Source of the DNA: Streptomyces sp. NRRL F-5135
GTDB taxonomy: Bacteria; Actinomycetota; Actinomycetes; Streptomycetales; Streptomycetaceae
DNA length: 64,000 nt
NCBI RefSeq assembly: GCF_000719775.1
Contig: NZ_JOHR01000013.1
Location: 248,001 to 312,000 of the forward strand
Reading direction: 5' to 3'
The notes beneath the pieces are model-generated. The model did not search any database, had not been told where the DNA came from, and saw nothing but the letters and a program-made list of their open reading frames with translations. Below are positions 28,040 through 38,340 of this stretch, in pieces. Position numbers and translations under genes: made by a program. Every line of letters starts with the position of its first letter. The stretch's first letter is position 1.

Positions 28040-28070
28040 AAGGGCCCCGGTCGGAGCGACCGGGGCCCTT
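28040..28070 (+). terminator. Terminator after tRNA-Gly copy 2
   Basis: Perfect 14-bp stem AAGGGCCCCGGTCG / CGACCGGGGCCCTT with a 3-nt loop, then TTCTCG. Confidence 0.9.
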
Positions 28071-28167
28071 TCTCGTACCCGCCGGGTGTGCCCGCCGTGC
28101 CCGCCGGGCGTACTCGCCGGAAACCACGTACCCGCCGGAATCCGCGGATGCCCCCGTGACGGCCCGC

Positions 28168-29070
28168 TCACTCCCAGGCGATGCCGGTCAGGTGCTCATA
28201 CGCCTCCAGGTACCGCGTCCGGGTCGCGTCGACGATCTCCTGCGGCAGCGGCGGGGGCGGCTGCTCGCTCGCCCGGTCCCAGCCGGACGCGGGCGAGGTC
28301 AGCCAGTCGCGTACGTACTGCTTGTCGTACGAAGGCTGCGCACGGCCCGGCTCCCAGCTGTCGGCCGGCCAGAACCGGGAGGAGTCGGGCGTGAGCACCT
28401 CGTCCGCGATCACCAACCGCTCGTCGGCGTCGAACCCGAATTCGAACTTGGTGTCGGCGAGGACGATGCCGCGGTCCCGGGCGACGTCCCGGGCCCGCGC
28501 GTACACGTCGAGCGTCGTACGCCGCAGCCGGGCCGCGGTCTCCGCGCCGACCTGACGGGCGACCTCCTCGTACGACACGTTCTCGTCGTGGTCGCCGACG
28601 GCGGCCTTGGTGGCGGGCGTGAAGATCGGGGCGGGAAGCTCGGAGCCGTCGACGAGCCCCTCGGGCAGCGCCAGCCCGCAGACGGTACGGGTCTGCTCGT
28701 ACTCCGCGAGACCGGAGCCGGCCAGGTAGCCGCGCGCGACGCACTCCACGGGGACCATGCGCAGCGGCCGGCAGACGAGCGTACGGCCGGCCCAGTCGGC
28801 GGGAGCGCCGGCGGGCAGGTCGGTGGAGATCACGTGGTGGGGCACCAGGTCCTCCAGCCGCTCGAACCACCAGAGCGAGAGCTGGGTGAGGACCCGGCCC
28901 TTGTCCGGGATCTCGGTCGGCAGGACCCAGTCGAACGCGGACATGCGGTCGCTGGCGACCATGACCAGGTCGCCGGCCTCGTCGCGGTAGAGGTCGCGCA
29001 CCTTGCCGGTGTGGAGGTGCACCAGACCCGGCACCTGAAGGGGTTCGGGCTTATCTACGAATCCGGACAC
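28168..29070 (-). CDS. purC: Phosphoribosylaminoimidazole-succinocarboxamide (SAICAR) synthase
   Basis: The protein has 300 residues, the usual length. It joins CAIR and aspartate using ATP in purine synthesis. Marks: HLHTGKVRDLYRDEAGDLVM at the N terminus, SDRMSAFDWVLPTEIPDKG, PVECVARGYLAGSG, and the metal site LADTKFEFGFD with IADEVLTPDSSR. GTG start with GGGAGGAA directly upstream. Single gene, separate from purSQL. Confidence 0.97.
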   Translation of the reverse strand: MSGFVDKPEPLQVPGLVHLHTGKVRDLYRDEAGDLVMVASDRMSAFDWVLPTEIPDKGRVLTQLSLWWFERLEDLVPHHVISTDLPAGAPADWAGRTLVCRPLRMVPVECVARGYLAGSGLAEYEQTRTVCGLALPEGLVDGSELPAPIFTPATKAAVGDHDENVSYEEVARQVGAETAARLRRTTLDVYARARDVARDRGIVLADTKFEFGFDADERLVIADEVLTPDSSRFWPADSWEPGRAQPSYDKQYVRDWLTSPASGWDRASEQPPPPLPQEIVDATRTRYLEAYEHLTGIAWE

Positions 29071-29152
29071 GGTTCCTCCCGGTGGCTCTGTCCGATCTGA
29101 GAGATCGCGTCGATTCTCCCGTATGCCGGAAGGGGCGGCTCCGAGGGGTGGG

Positions 29153-29190
29153 AGCGGGGCGCCCGCTCCTTGCCGCGGAGGCGCCCCGCT
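29153..29190 (-). terminator. Terminator downstream of the 29.3-31.0 kb gene
   Basis: An 11-bp stem (AGCGGGGCGCC at 29153-29163 with its complement at 29180-29190). The following 29190-29290 consists of short C/T-rich repeats (CCCGCTG, CAGTCCT). Confidence 0.65.
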
Positions 29191-29299
29191 GCCCCGCTGC
29201 CCCGCTGCTCCACTGCCCCACTCGCTGTCGCGAGTTGTGATGTCTCGTGTCGTCAGTCCTCAGTCCTCAGTCTTCTCCCTGCCCTGTTGTCCTCTGTCC

Positions 29300-31003
29300 T
29301 CAGTCCCGTTTGCAGATACGGTCCAGGAGGTTGGCCGTCGCGCGTTGGACACGGGCGTCGACATGGCCCGGCCGGTCGAGCGCCGGGGACCAGGCGAAGG
29401 TCCCGGAGGCGAAGACGAGCGCTCCGGAGGGGGCGCGGTAGAGCGAGGTCTCCTGGTGACAGCGGGCGTTCTCGCTGTCGCGGTACGGGGAGTGGGCGAG
29501 CAGGATCCGGTCCTGGTGCTCGGGCAGGGCGGTGCGCGGGAAGTAGCGGTCGGCCTCACCGGCGACGAGCCCGTCGAGCGCGTCGCCCTCGCCCGCGCCG
29601 GTCGCCTCCCAGAGCCAGTGGGCGGCGTTCCGCACGACCAGGGGGTGCGGCTCGGGGACCCGGCCCGCGTACTGGATGCCGAGCACCTCCTGCTCCGGCC
29701 GGTCCCGCTCGCGCCAGAGGGCGGAGCGGCCGGGGCCGCGCCTCTTGCGGCAGGTGAGGAGGCGGTCGGGCACGCCGGAGGCCGACGGGGACAGCTCCAC
29801 CTGCCAGTACATGGTGTTCGCGGACAGGAAGACCAGTGACGTGCCGTTGTCACGCGCCCGCTCGACGGTGCGGCGCATGGGGACGGACCAGTACTCGTCG
29901 TGGCCGGGGAAGATCAGGCCCCGGTAGCGGGTGGGGTCGATACGGCCGGCGTGCAGGTCGCGGGCGTCGGCGTAGGCGAGGTCGTAGCCGTACCGCTCGG
30001 CCCAGCGGATGAAGTCGTAGGCGTGCCCGACGTGCAGCGGCAGGCCGGCGCCCGCGTAGGGGCGGTCGAAGGAGACCGTGGTCGCCGCGTCCTGTTCGCC
30101 GAGGAGACGGCCCTCCGCGTCCCAGGCGTGGTAGAGGCTGGCGCCGGTGCGGCCGTCCTCGGGATAGAGGTTGTACGCCTGCCAGGTGATGTCGGGGAGC
30201 AGGAGGAGCAGGTCGGCGGCGCGGTCGTCGCGCACGGTGAAGGGGACGTGGGAACGGTGGCCGTCGGCGGTGGTCAGAACGGCCACGTAGGCGCCGAGCG
30301 TCCAGTACGACGGAACCTGGAGCCGCCAGGACAGCCACCAGTGGTGGCAGGAGACGGTGCGGTCGGCCGCGAGCGGCGGGGGCTGGACGATGCCGGGGAG
30401 TCGGGGGCTGGTGGTTATCTTGAACGCGCCGTCGCCGCCGTAGTGCCCGATCCGGTAGATGTCCACGGAGTACTGCTGGGGCGGGTCGACGGTGATGTGG
30501 AAGTCGATCGCCTCGCCGGGCGCGACGGCGCCGGCGGACGCGAAGCCCTTGATCTGGCAATGGACGTCGTCGGCCGTGCGGGCGCCACCGCTGCTGCCGT
30601 CGGCCCGGACATGCCCCGGACCACCGACGCCGCCCACGCTGCCCGAGCCGCCCGTGCGGCCCGGTACGCCGGGGCCGCAGCCGGTGCCGCTGCCCGCGCC
30701 CTCGTTCTCGTCGGCCGGATCACTCGTGTCGCTCGCGGCCCTCGCGCCGTTCGCACTGTTCGCGCCGTTCGCGCCGTTGCCGTGGCCCGGCCCCCGGGCA
30801 CCGGCGCCGCCGCCGAACCCGCCGCCGACGCCGCTGAAAGCGCTGCCCATGTGGGGCTCGGCGTACCAGGGAACCACCTGACCGGTGTCGTCGAAGTAGG
30901 TCTCGCTGCCCCGCAGCCAGGGCAGTGGTCCCTGCCCGAAGGGGTCGGTGACCGCGTGGGCGAGTGCGCCCGATTCCCATCGCCGGATATGGTCCGCCCC
31001 CAT
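29300..31003 (-). CDS. N,N-dimethylformamidase large-subunit-like protein
   Basis: The protein has 567 residues. The N-terminal 55 residues (WESGALAHAVTDPFGQG and YFDDTGQVVPWY) precede a G/A/N/S-rich insert (about 55-140) with GANGANSANGA repeats. Then comes a beta-sandwich (IDFHITVDPPQQYSVDIYRIGHYGGDGA) and a GATase-like domain with WQAYNLYPEDGRTGASLYHAWD and GHDEYWSVPMRRTVE. These match the large subunit of dimethylformamidase, common as a stand-alone protein in actinomycetes with no proven substrate. No small-subunit gene lies beside it. ATG 31003 chosen (GGAGGAGGGG upstream); the frame is open further 5' but without a start site. Confidence 0.7.
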   Translation of the reverse strand: MGADHIRRWESGALAHAVTDPFGQGPLPWLRGSETYFDDTGQVVPWYAEPHMGSAFSGVGGGFGGGAGARGPGHGNGANGANSANGARAASDTSDPADENEGAGSGTGCGPGVPGRTGGSGSVGGVGGPGHVRADGSSGGARTADDVHCQIKGFASAGAVAPGEAIDFHITVDPPQQYSVDIYRIGHYGGDGAFKITTSPRLPGIVQPPPLAADRTVSCHHWWLSWRLQVPSYWTLGAYVAVLTTADGHRSHVPFTVRDDRAADLLLLLPDITWQAYNLYPEDGRTGASLYHAWDAEGRLLGEQDAATTVSFDRPYAGAGLPLHVGHAYDFIRWAERYGYDLAYADARDLHAGRIDPTRYRGLIFPGHDEYWSVPMRRTVERARDNGTSLVFLSANTMYWQVELSPSASGVPDRLLTCRKRRGPGRSALWRERDRPEQEVLGIQYAGRVPEPHPLVVRNAAHWLWEATGAGEGDALDGLVAGEADRYFPRTALPEHQDRILLAHSPYRDSENARCHQETSLYRAPSGALVFASGTFAWSPALDRPGHVDARVQRATANLLDRICKRD

Positions 31004-31786
31004 CGTGCGCCCCTCCTCCGAGCTCCCGCGCCTGTTGGTGGCACGGTCGTTGACGTGTGCTTCGTGACGAGCGCCGACGCGCCGGTGACACGACCGGATA
31101 CGACGGGATACGTCCGGGAGAGGACCACGGCGTGGCCAGGGCCCAGCCGCTCGTCCGGCCGGAGCGCGCTCCGGAGGCATTCCCTCTTCCGTGCCCGACG
31201 GCTCGGGCCGCCCCGACGCCACCCCGATGTCACCCCGAAGGCCGGCGTTCACCTCCAGCACATCACATAACGCTTGCACGCCGTCACCGTTCGTCGCGAA
31301 TTGACGTTAGTGGAACGGCCTACTCCGGATGTGCGACGCGGTACGGGGCAATGTGGCGTGGCGGGTAGCGCGGGGTGTACGGAGGGGCGCAGCGGCGTCC
31401 GCGGGGGGAGCGCGGGCGTCAGGTGCGGAGCGCGGCCGAGTCCGTCGGCGGTCGACGGGGAACCGGAGCGGGCCCATGAGGGGACGCCGCATGGGGCGGT
31501 TGACGTAGGCGTTGACGTACACCGGCAGGGGCGGGGGCTGGACATGGGAGTGGGCTGTCCGGTTGCGGTACGCCATGCGCCCGAGCAGGGAGTGTGCGGT
31601 GATGGGAGCGCACTCGCCACTTGACCGCGCTGCCGGACACAGGACTCCTGGCCCCCGCGTGCGAGCCGGGTCCGCACGGACGCGGCACGGCTTACGGCCC
31701 CGAGGCCGTACGCACCCGGCCACGGCTCAGCCGCTCAAGCACTCGGGCACTCGGGCACTCCACCCGCTCGGACGCCCAGCCGCCCA
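31004..31786. other. Long intergenic region with short repeats
   Basis: About 780 bp without a gene I can support. Frames here are short, on both strands, with no domain. AT-richer spots at 31270-31320 may be a promoter for the leftward gene. ACTCGGGC is repeated in tandem at about 31740-31760, before the longer array that follows. Confidence 0.4.
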
Positions 31787-31858
31787 GGCGCTCAGGCGCT
31801 CAGGCGCTCAGGCGCTCAGGCGCTCAGGCGCTCAGGCGCTCAGGCGCTCAGGCGCTCA
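31787..31858. repeat. Nine tandem copies of an 8-bp unit (GGCGCTCA)
   Basis: Exactly nine copies of GGCGCTCA (TGAGCGCC on the minus strand) end at the stop codon of the next gene. Because 8 is not a multiple of 3, TGA recurs in every minus-strand frame right after that gene. Confidence 0.95.
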
Positions 31859-33802
31859 GACCAGCCGTACCGGCTTCTCCGCCCGTACCCCCAGCGCCGT
31901 CAGCCAGGCACGGAGCGGCTCCGCGTCGCCGCCTTCAACCAGGCTGAGGACCCGGGCGCCCAGGTCCGCCCGGCGCTCGCCGTCGACCAGCAGGGTCGGG
32001 CCGTCGAGCCAGTCCAGGCCCGGGGCCGCGCCCGCCGTGTCCACGGCGGAGCAGCAGACCATGGCCGTCACATGGTCGGCCAGCAGCTCACGGCCCGTAC
32101 GGGGCGGCTGGAGCGGGAACAGCGGCAGCGGGTCCGCGCCCCAGTGGACCAGCGCCCCGCCCGCCGCCTCGGCCGGGATACGCGGCGCCGCGGCCTCCTC
32201 CCGGGCCAGCTCGGCACTGATCCCGGCGGCCAGGGCGTCACCGGCCTCGACCGCCGGGCCGTCCTGGCCCGAGAGATGGTCCATGACCCGGGCCAGGGTG
32301 GGCCCGGGGGCCGGCGTGGGCCCGGCTCCCGGAGCGAATCCCGGCCTCGGCCGGGGGCCGTCCCCCGGCGCGGCACCGGAGGGGACGGAGGAGCCGGGGA
32401 AACCGGAGGAGCCGACCGAGCGGGAGGGCACGGAGGAAGCGGATGGGACGACGGAACCGGAAGAGTCGACGGAGCCGGAGGAGCCGGAGGAGCCGACGGA
32501 GCCGGGTGCGGGCCGTACCGCCATGCCGTCCAGGACCCGGTGCAATCTCGCCGCTTCCGTACGCCATTTACGGTCGACGACCTCTTCCGGATACTGCTGC
32601 CAGTCCACCGGCGACCAGTCCGGACCGGTGTCCGCCGGCCCGCCGTGGAACAGCCGTGCGGCCAGCAGCGAGGCCGCCTCGTCCACCACACCGGGCTCCT
32701 CGAGCAGATCGCAGGCGGGCCGCTCGCCGAGCCGGGAGGCGAACCCCTCGGCCAGCCGGTCGCGCCGGGAGAGCTCCGTGAGGGCGGAGACCACTCCGGC
32801 GTCCAGGCGCGACGGCCAGCGGCCCATGCGCCAGGCGGGCAGGGCCACGCGGGTCAGCAGCCGGTCCCAGCCCGCGTAGGCCAGCCCCACCTGCTCCTGC
32901 GCGAGGATCCGCAGGCCGTAGTCCACCGCCAGGGCACGCTCGGAGGCGGCCGCCGCGACGCCTCGTTCCATCAGCGAGGCATGCTCGCCGCAGCCGCGCA
33001 GCAACACCCGTGCGACACGGCCGACGAAGCCGAGCGCCAGTCTCCGTACCGGACCGTTGCCGGGGCGGGCCGCGGCTGCGACCGCCGCGTCCAGACCGCG
33101 GACGAAGCGGCGGGCGGCGGCTATGTCGGGGTGCGCCGAAGGGCCCGTGCCGGCGACGACCGGGGCGAGCACGGCTCGCAGCTCGGCGACGCGCATCCAC
33201 CACAGGAAGGGTGAACCGATCACGAGGACGGGCGCGGCGGGCGCCGGCCGCTCTTCCTCACGACCACGAAGCCCACGACCGAGCCGGAAACCGCCGCCGG
33301 CGCCACGCGCCCGCTGCCCCCGGCTCTCCCCGTCCACGCCCGTGCCCGTACCCGTATCCGGCCCTCGGTCGCGCTCGGGCCCGTACGCCGGGTGGGTACG
33401 GTCCTCCAGCCAGCTGTCGCAGTCCGGTGTGAGGGCTATGGCGGAGGGGGCGGGTACGTCGAGCCGCTCGGCGAGGTCATGGACCAGCCGGTACAGATCG
33501 GGGGCCGCCTGTTCCGTGACTCCGACCGTGGGGCTCAGGGCCGGTCTGGCGCGGGCGATCACGGCGGCGACGGCCCCGGCGACGAACAGCACGAGCACCG
33601 CGAACCCGGTCACGGCCCAGCGGGCGGTGCCCCAGCCCGCGCCGCTCAGCCTGCCCGTGGCCCCACCGACCAGCAGGACGACCGCGACGGCCGCGGGCAG
33701 GAGAGCGACGGCCAGCGCCCTGCTGCGCACGCGCAGCACGGCGAGCGCCCGGACACGGGCGCCCCGCGCGCCCAGCTCGTCCCCGATAGCGGAAGCGGAC
33801 AT
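31856..33802 (-). CDS. M48-peptidase-like membrane protein with degenerate active site
   Basis: The protein has 648 residues: two N-terminal membrane spans (LAVALLPAAVAVVLLVGG and AVTGFAVLVLFVAGAVAAVI), then a domain laid out like M48 peptidases (LYRLVHDLAERLDVPAPSAI). At the catalytic position ELRAVLAHELGH becomes ELRAVLAPVVAG, so the zinc-binding HExxH is lost and the protein is probably not a protease. A G/S/P-rich linker (about 440-500) with GSSGSSGS and AGPTPAPGP runs precedes the C-terminal domain. Its TGA is the first unit of the 8-bp repeat array. Confidence 0.6.
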   Translation of the reverse strand: MSASAIGDELGARGARVRALAVLRVRSRALAVALLPAAVAVVLLVGGATGRLSGAGWGTARWAVTGFAVLVLFVAGAVAAVIARARPALSPTVGVTEQAAPDLYRLVHDLAERLDVPAPSAIALTPDCDSWLEDRTHPAYGPERDRGPDTGTGTGVDGESRGQRARGAGGGFRLGRGLRGREEERPAPAAPVLVIGSPFLWWMRVAELRAVLAPVVAGTGPSAHPDIAAARRFVRGLDAAVAAAARPGNGPVRRLALGFVGRVARVLLRGCGEHASLMERGVAAAASERALAVDYGLRILAQEQVGLAYAGWDRLLTRVALPAWRMGRWPSRLDAGVVSALTELSRRDRLAEGFASRLGERPACDLLEEPGVVDEAASLLAARLFHGGPADTGPDWSPVDWQQYPEEVVDRKWRTEAARLHRVLDGMAVRPAPGSVGSSGSSGSVDSSGSVVPSASSVPSRSVGSSGFPGSSVPSGAAPGDGPRPRPGFAPGAGPTPAPGPTLARVMDHLSGQDGPAVEAGDALAAGISAELAREEAAAPRIPAEAAGGALVHWGADPLPLFPLQPPRTGRELLADHVTAMVCCSAVDTAGAAPGLDWLDGPTLLVDGERRADLGARVLSLVEGGDAEPLRAWLTALGVRAEKPVRLV

Positions 33803-34236
33803 GGTCGGACCCTCACCCCCTCTGCCCTGTGGCCCGTGCGGCTGCGTTGCTCACTCCCCCAGAGTGGCACCCGCCACTGACATCGCAATGTCGGTGAGCC
33901 AAGTGCCGGAACGCATGCGCCGACCCTAGTTCGGGCCCTGAAGCACGTCATCCAGATGGCCTGTTCGTCACTCGATGGAATGGCTCTGGGCAAAGCTGCT
34001 GACGTACGCCCACTGGACTGCCGCCCCCTGACCGAGCGGGCGGCACAGAACTGGGCGGCGGACCGAATGGACCGGCAGACAGGCCGGAACGGCAGAAACG
34101 ACAGAAACGACAGAGAACAGGCTAAACCGGTAGAAGCGCGGGGAAGCGGGGAGGGGGCTCCAAGGCGTGGCCGGACCCCCGCCCGGATTCAGACAGACGT
34201 ACCCGCCCGGGCACCGTCCCGCTCGTACCGCCCCGC
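33803..34236. other. Intergenic stretch between the M48-like gene and purD
   Basis: No gene seen. It contains the upstream region of the M48-like gene (right-going side) and an A-rich run of AACGACAGAAACGACAGA repeats (about 34090-34120). No clear purD terminator. Confidence 0.4.
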
Positions 34237-35487
<1,251 letters not shown>

Positions 35488-35494
35488 GGGAGGC

Positions 35495-35500
35495 AGCCTA
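35495..35500 (-). promoter_or_regulatory. -10 element of purD (leaderless mRNA)
   Basis: TAGGCT on the minus strand sits 7 nt before the purD GTG, so transcription should start at or one base before the start codon. A -35 hexamer is not obvious. Confidence 0.5.
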
Positions 35501-35569
35501 GCCCGGAAGGCGCGCCCGGTAGCGTGCGGGCCCGTGCGGATCTTGGACGGGACCACAGGTGAGGCGCCG

Positions 35570-37954
35570 TCATTCGTTCGTATATTCCTCCACCACCGTG
35601 GCGCCGAGCTCGCGGACGATGAGGTCGTGGCCGGAGAGGGCGGAGTCGACCAGATCCGGATCGTCCTCCTCCGGAATGTCGTCCTCCAGCGACACCGAGG
35701 GCCGCGGCGGAGGCGAGGCGGGTCTGTCCCCCTGGGCCGGCTCGGCCGAGGACGGGACGGAGGAGGAGCCGGGAGCGGCGGTGCCGAGCCGTTGCGACGC
35801 GGACGAGGACGACGACTGGAACGGAGCCGGCGCCGCGGGCGCGTCACCGGCCGGAGGGCGGGAGCCGGGGCCGCCATTGCCACCGCCGGACGCGGGGGCT
35901 CCGTAACCGCCGCCGGACGCCGGGGCTCCGTAACCGCCTCCGCCGGATCCGCCACCGGCGGCCGAGCCCGTGCCCGCGCCTCCGAATCCGCCACCGCTGC
36001 TTCCGTGACCGCCACCGGCGTTGCCGTAGCCACCGTTTCCGTAGCCGCCACCGCCGTAACCACCGCCTCCACCAGGGGCGGACGGCGGGGCGGACCCGCC
36101 GGACGGGTCGATGATCGCCTCGATCTTCCACTGGACGTGGAACTGCTCGGCGAGGGCCTGGCGGAGCACCTCCTCGCTGCCGCTGCTGGTGAAGTTGTCA
36201 CGGGCGCCGGCGTTGATGAAGCCGAGCTGGAGCGTCGTCCCGTCGAAGCCCGCGACCTGCGCGTTCTGACTCAGCAGGATCCAGGTGAAGCGGCGGCGGT
36301 TCTTGACGGCCTCCAGGATGTCCGGCCACATGTTGCGCACCTGCCCGGCGCCCTGGGCCGTGCCCGGCCCCGGCCCCTGCCCCGGCGCGCCGGCGGGCGC
36401 GCCACCGGACTGCGGGGCGGCGGCCGCCGGCCGGGCGGGGGCCGCGCCCTGCCCGGGTGGCGAGGCGGTGGGCCAGCCGCCGGGCCGACGGCCGCCCTCC
36501 GCTCCGGCGGCGCCTGGCCACGCCCCGGGCCGCTGCCGCTCGGCCGCGGGCTCCGGTGCGGACTGCGGTGGGGACTGCGTCGGCTGCGTGGCCGGCGTGG
36601 AAGGAGCCTGCGCCGGAGCCGGGGGCACCGGGGCCGGAGGGGGGCCGGAAGCCGCGGGACCGGGAACCGCCGGAGCGGGAGCCGGCGTGGCCGGCGGTAC
36701 GGGAGCGTGCCCGCCGGGCTCCGGTACGTACCCCGCCGGGGGGCCCTGCCCAGGTCCGGCCGTGAACGCGGCGCCCGCGACCGACGCGGCCGCGGCCGCC
36801 CCGCGCTCCAGCCGGTCGAGCCTCGCCCGGACCGAACGCTCGTCGTCGAACGCGGCGGGCAACAGGACGCGCGCGCAGATCAGCTCCAGCTGGAGCCGGG
36901 GCGAGGTGGCACCCCGCATCTCCGTCAACCCGGTATTGACCAGATCGGCCGCCCGACTGAGCTCCGCGGCCCCGAAGACCGATGCCTGCGCCTGCATGCG
37001 CTCGACGACATCGGCCGGGGCGTCGATCAGCCCCTTCTCCCCGGCATCCGGCACGGCGGCGAGAATGACCAGGTCACGGAGGCGCTCCAGCAGGTCGGCG
37101 ACAAAGCGCCGGGGATCGTTGCCCCCCTCGATGACCCGGTCCACCACCTCGAACGCCGCGGCCCCGTCGCCCGCCGCGAACGCGTCGACGACGGAATCGA
37201 GCAGGGAGCCGTCCGTATAACCGAGCAGGGCCGTGGCCATGGCATACGTCACACCGTCCTCGGCCGCGCCCGCGAGCAGCTGGTCCATGACGGACATCGA
37301 GTCCCGCACCGAGCCGCCCCCGGCCCGTACGACCAGCGGCAGGACTCCGTCCTCGACGGGGATCCGCTCCTTGCCGCACACCTCGCCGAGATAGTCCCGC
37401 AGCGTCCCGGGCGGCACGAGCCGGAAGGGGTAGTGGTGCGTACGCGACCGGATCGTGCCGATGACCTTCTCCGGCTCGGTCGTCGCGAAGATGAACTTGA
37501 GATGCTCGGGCGGCTCCTCCACGACCTTCAGCAGGGCGTTGAACCCCGCCGAGGTGACCATGTGCGCCTCGTCGATGATGTAGATCTTGTACCGGCTGCT
37601 CGCGGGCCCGAAGAACGCCTTCTCCCGGAGATCACGGGCGTCGTCCACGCCTCCGTGCGACGCGGCGTCGATCTCGATGACGTCGATCGACCCCGGCCCG
37701 TTCCGCGCGAGGTCCCGACAGGACTGACACTCCCCGCACGGCGTGGGCGTGGGCCCCTGCTCACAGTTCAGACACCGCGCGAGGATGCGCGCACTGGTCG
37801 TCTTCCCACAGCCCCGCGGCCCGCTGAACAGGTAGGCGTGATTGACCCGGTTGTTCCGCAGGGCCTGCTGGAGCGGGTCGGTGACATGCTCCTGGCCAAT
37901 GACCTCGGCGAAGGACTCGGGGCGGTAGCGGCGGTACAGCGCAAGGGACGACAC
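35570..37954 (-). CDS. dnaX: DNA polymerase III subunits gamma and tau
   Basis: The protein has 794 residues. Clamp-loader ATPase: [19 protein letters not shown], Walker [11 protein letters not shown] (about 44-53), zinc cysteines CLNC...CGECQSC (61-79), Walker [10 protein letters not shown], sensor motifs in [13 protein letters not shown] long A/P/G-rich linker follows (about 380-520), then a tau-like domain ([20 protein letters not shown]). A Gly-Tyr repeat region comes next ([23 protein letters not shown] twice), and an acidic end. GTG 37954 lacks a good ribosome site; TATCGT/TAGGTG just upstream would fit a leaderless start. The SRP RNA gene lies 70 nt upstream on the same strand. Confidence 0.95.
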   Translation of the reverse strand: MSSLALYRRYRPESFAEVIGQEHVTDPLQQALRNNRVNHAYLFSGPRGCGKTTSARILARCLNCEQGPTPTPCGECQSCRDLARNGPGSIDVIEIDAASHGGVDDARDLREKAFFGPASSRYKIYIIDEAHMVTSAGFNALLKVVEEPPEHLKFIFATTEPEKVIGTIRSRTHHYPFRLVPPGTLRDYLGEVCGKERIPVEDGVLPLVVRAGGGSVRDSMSVMDQLLAGAAEDGVTYAMATALLGYTDGSLLDSVVDAFAAGDGAAAFEVVDRVIEGGNDPRRFVADLLERLRDLVILAAVPDAGEKGLIDAPADVVERMQAQASVFGAAELSRAADLVNTGLTEMRGATSPRLQLELICARVLLPAAFDDERSVRARLDRLERGAAAAASVAGAAFTAGPGQGPPAGYVPEPGGHAPVPPATPAPAPAVPGPAASGPPPAPVPPAPAQAPSTPATQPTQSPPQSAPEPAAERQRPGAWPGAAGAEGGRRPGGWPTASPPGQGAAPARPAAAAPQSGGAPAGAPGQGPGPGTAQGAGQVRNMWPDILEAVKNRRRFTWILLSQNAQVAGFDGTTLQLGFINAGARDNFTSSGSEEVLRQALAEQFHVQWKIEAIIDPSGGSAPPSAPGGGGGYGGGGYGNGGYGNAGGGHGSSGGGFGGAGTGSAAGGGSGGGGYGAPASGGGYGAPASGGGNGGPGSRPPAGDAPAAPAPFQSSSSSASQRLGTAAPGSSSVPSSAEPAQGDRPASPPPRPSVSLEDDIPEEDDPDLVDSALSGHDLIVRELGATVVEEYTNE

Positions 37955-38026
37955 ACCTACGACGATATCGGCCCCCTACGACAACACGCCGCCCCTCCGT
38001 CCCCCGCTCCCCGCCCGCACACGCAA

Positions 38027-38118
38027 GCGCCCCCCACGCACCCGCCAGAGCCGACCTACCCTTGCTGCCTTCCGGCCCTGGGGGAGTTCAGTCAGATAGC
38101 GCCACGTGAGGGGCTGCG
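38027..38118 (-). ncRNA. ffs: Signal recognition particle RNA (small, 4.5S type)
   Basis: On the minus strand the universal domain-IV motif is present: CAGGGCCGGAAGGCAGCA, with the GGAAG tetraloop region and A-rich internal loop AGCAAGGGTAG. The outer helix pairs GCCCCTCACG with CGTGGGGGGCGC. Location between tRNA-Ser and dnaX is typical for Streptomyces. Ends are estimates. Confidence 0.9.
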
Positions 38119-38190
38119 CCCACAGTACCCGATGCCGGCACCTGGGAACGAGTTCGCTAGCACTCCTCAACGTCTTGTATTGTTTGCGGC

Positions 38191-38275
38191 GGAGGATTCG
38201 CCTAGAGGCCTAGGGCGCACGCTTGGAAAGCGTGTTGGGGGCAACCCCTCACGAGTTCGAATCTCGTATCCTCCG
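38191..38275 (+). tRNA. tRNA-Ser(GGA)
   Basis: 85 nt, class II with a long variable arm (TGTTGGGGGCAACCCCTCA). Acceptor GGAGGAT/ATCCTCC, anticodon loop TTGGAAA (GGA), T-loop TTCGAAT, discriminator G. CCA is not encoded. The 3' 53 nt form the attachment site of the AICE that follows; the gene is intact. Confidence 0.96.
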
Positions 38276-38276
38276 C
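38223..38276 (+). other. attL: left attachment repeat of the AICE
   Basis: A 54-bp block from the anticodon loop to one base past the tRNA-Ser end is repeated exactly at 54825-54878. Bases flanking the two copies differ (GC before and A after on the left; AG before and C after on the right), which fixes the length. Confidence 0.95.
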
Positions 38277-38294
38277 AGCCGCCTGAACAGGCGA

Positions 38295-38334
38295 AACGAA
38301 GCGGCCTCGCTGATCGCAGCGAGGCCGCTTCGTT
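38295..38334. terminator. Bidirectional hairpin between tRNA-Ser and integrase
   Basis: Perfect 18-bp stem (38295-38312 with 38317-38334, AACGAAGCGGCCTCGCTG) and a 4-nt loop (ATCG). It lies inside the element, between att and the integrase stop codon. Confidence 0.9.
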
Positions 38335-38340
38335 GTCCAC

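Noticed and set aside
31274..31624. 116-codon plus-strand frame in the long gap
   Set aside because: No ribosome site, arginine/glycine-rich composition and no domain; typical of chance frames in high-GC DNA.
31740..31858. Possible CRISPR array
   Set aside because: Units are 8 bp with no spacers; a simple tandem repeat. No cas gene in the window.
35570..37954. Programmed frameshift in dnaX giving a short gamma form
   Set aside because: I saw no slippery A-rich heptamer with a downstream stop in the linker; nothing in the sequence supports it.
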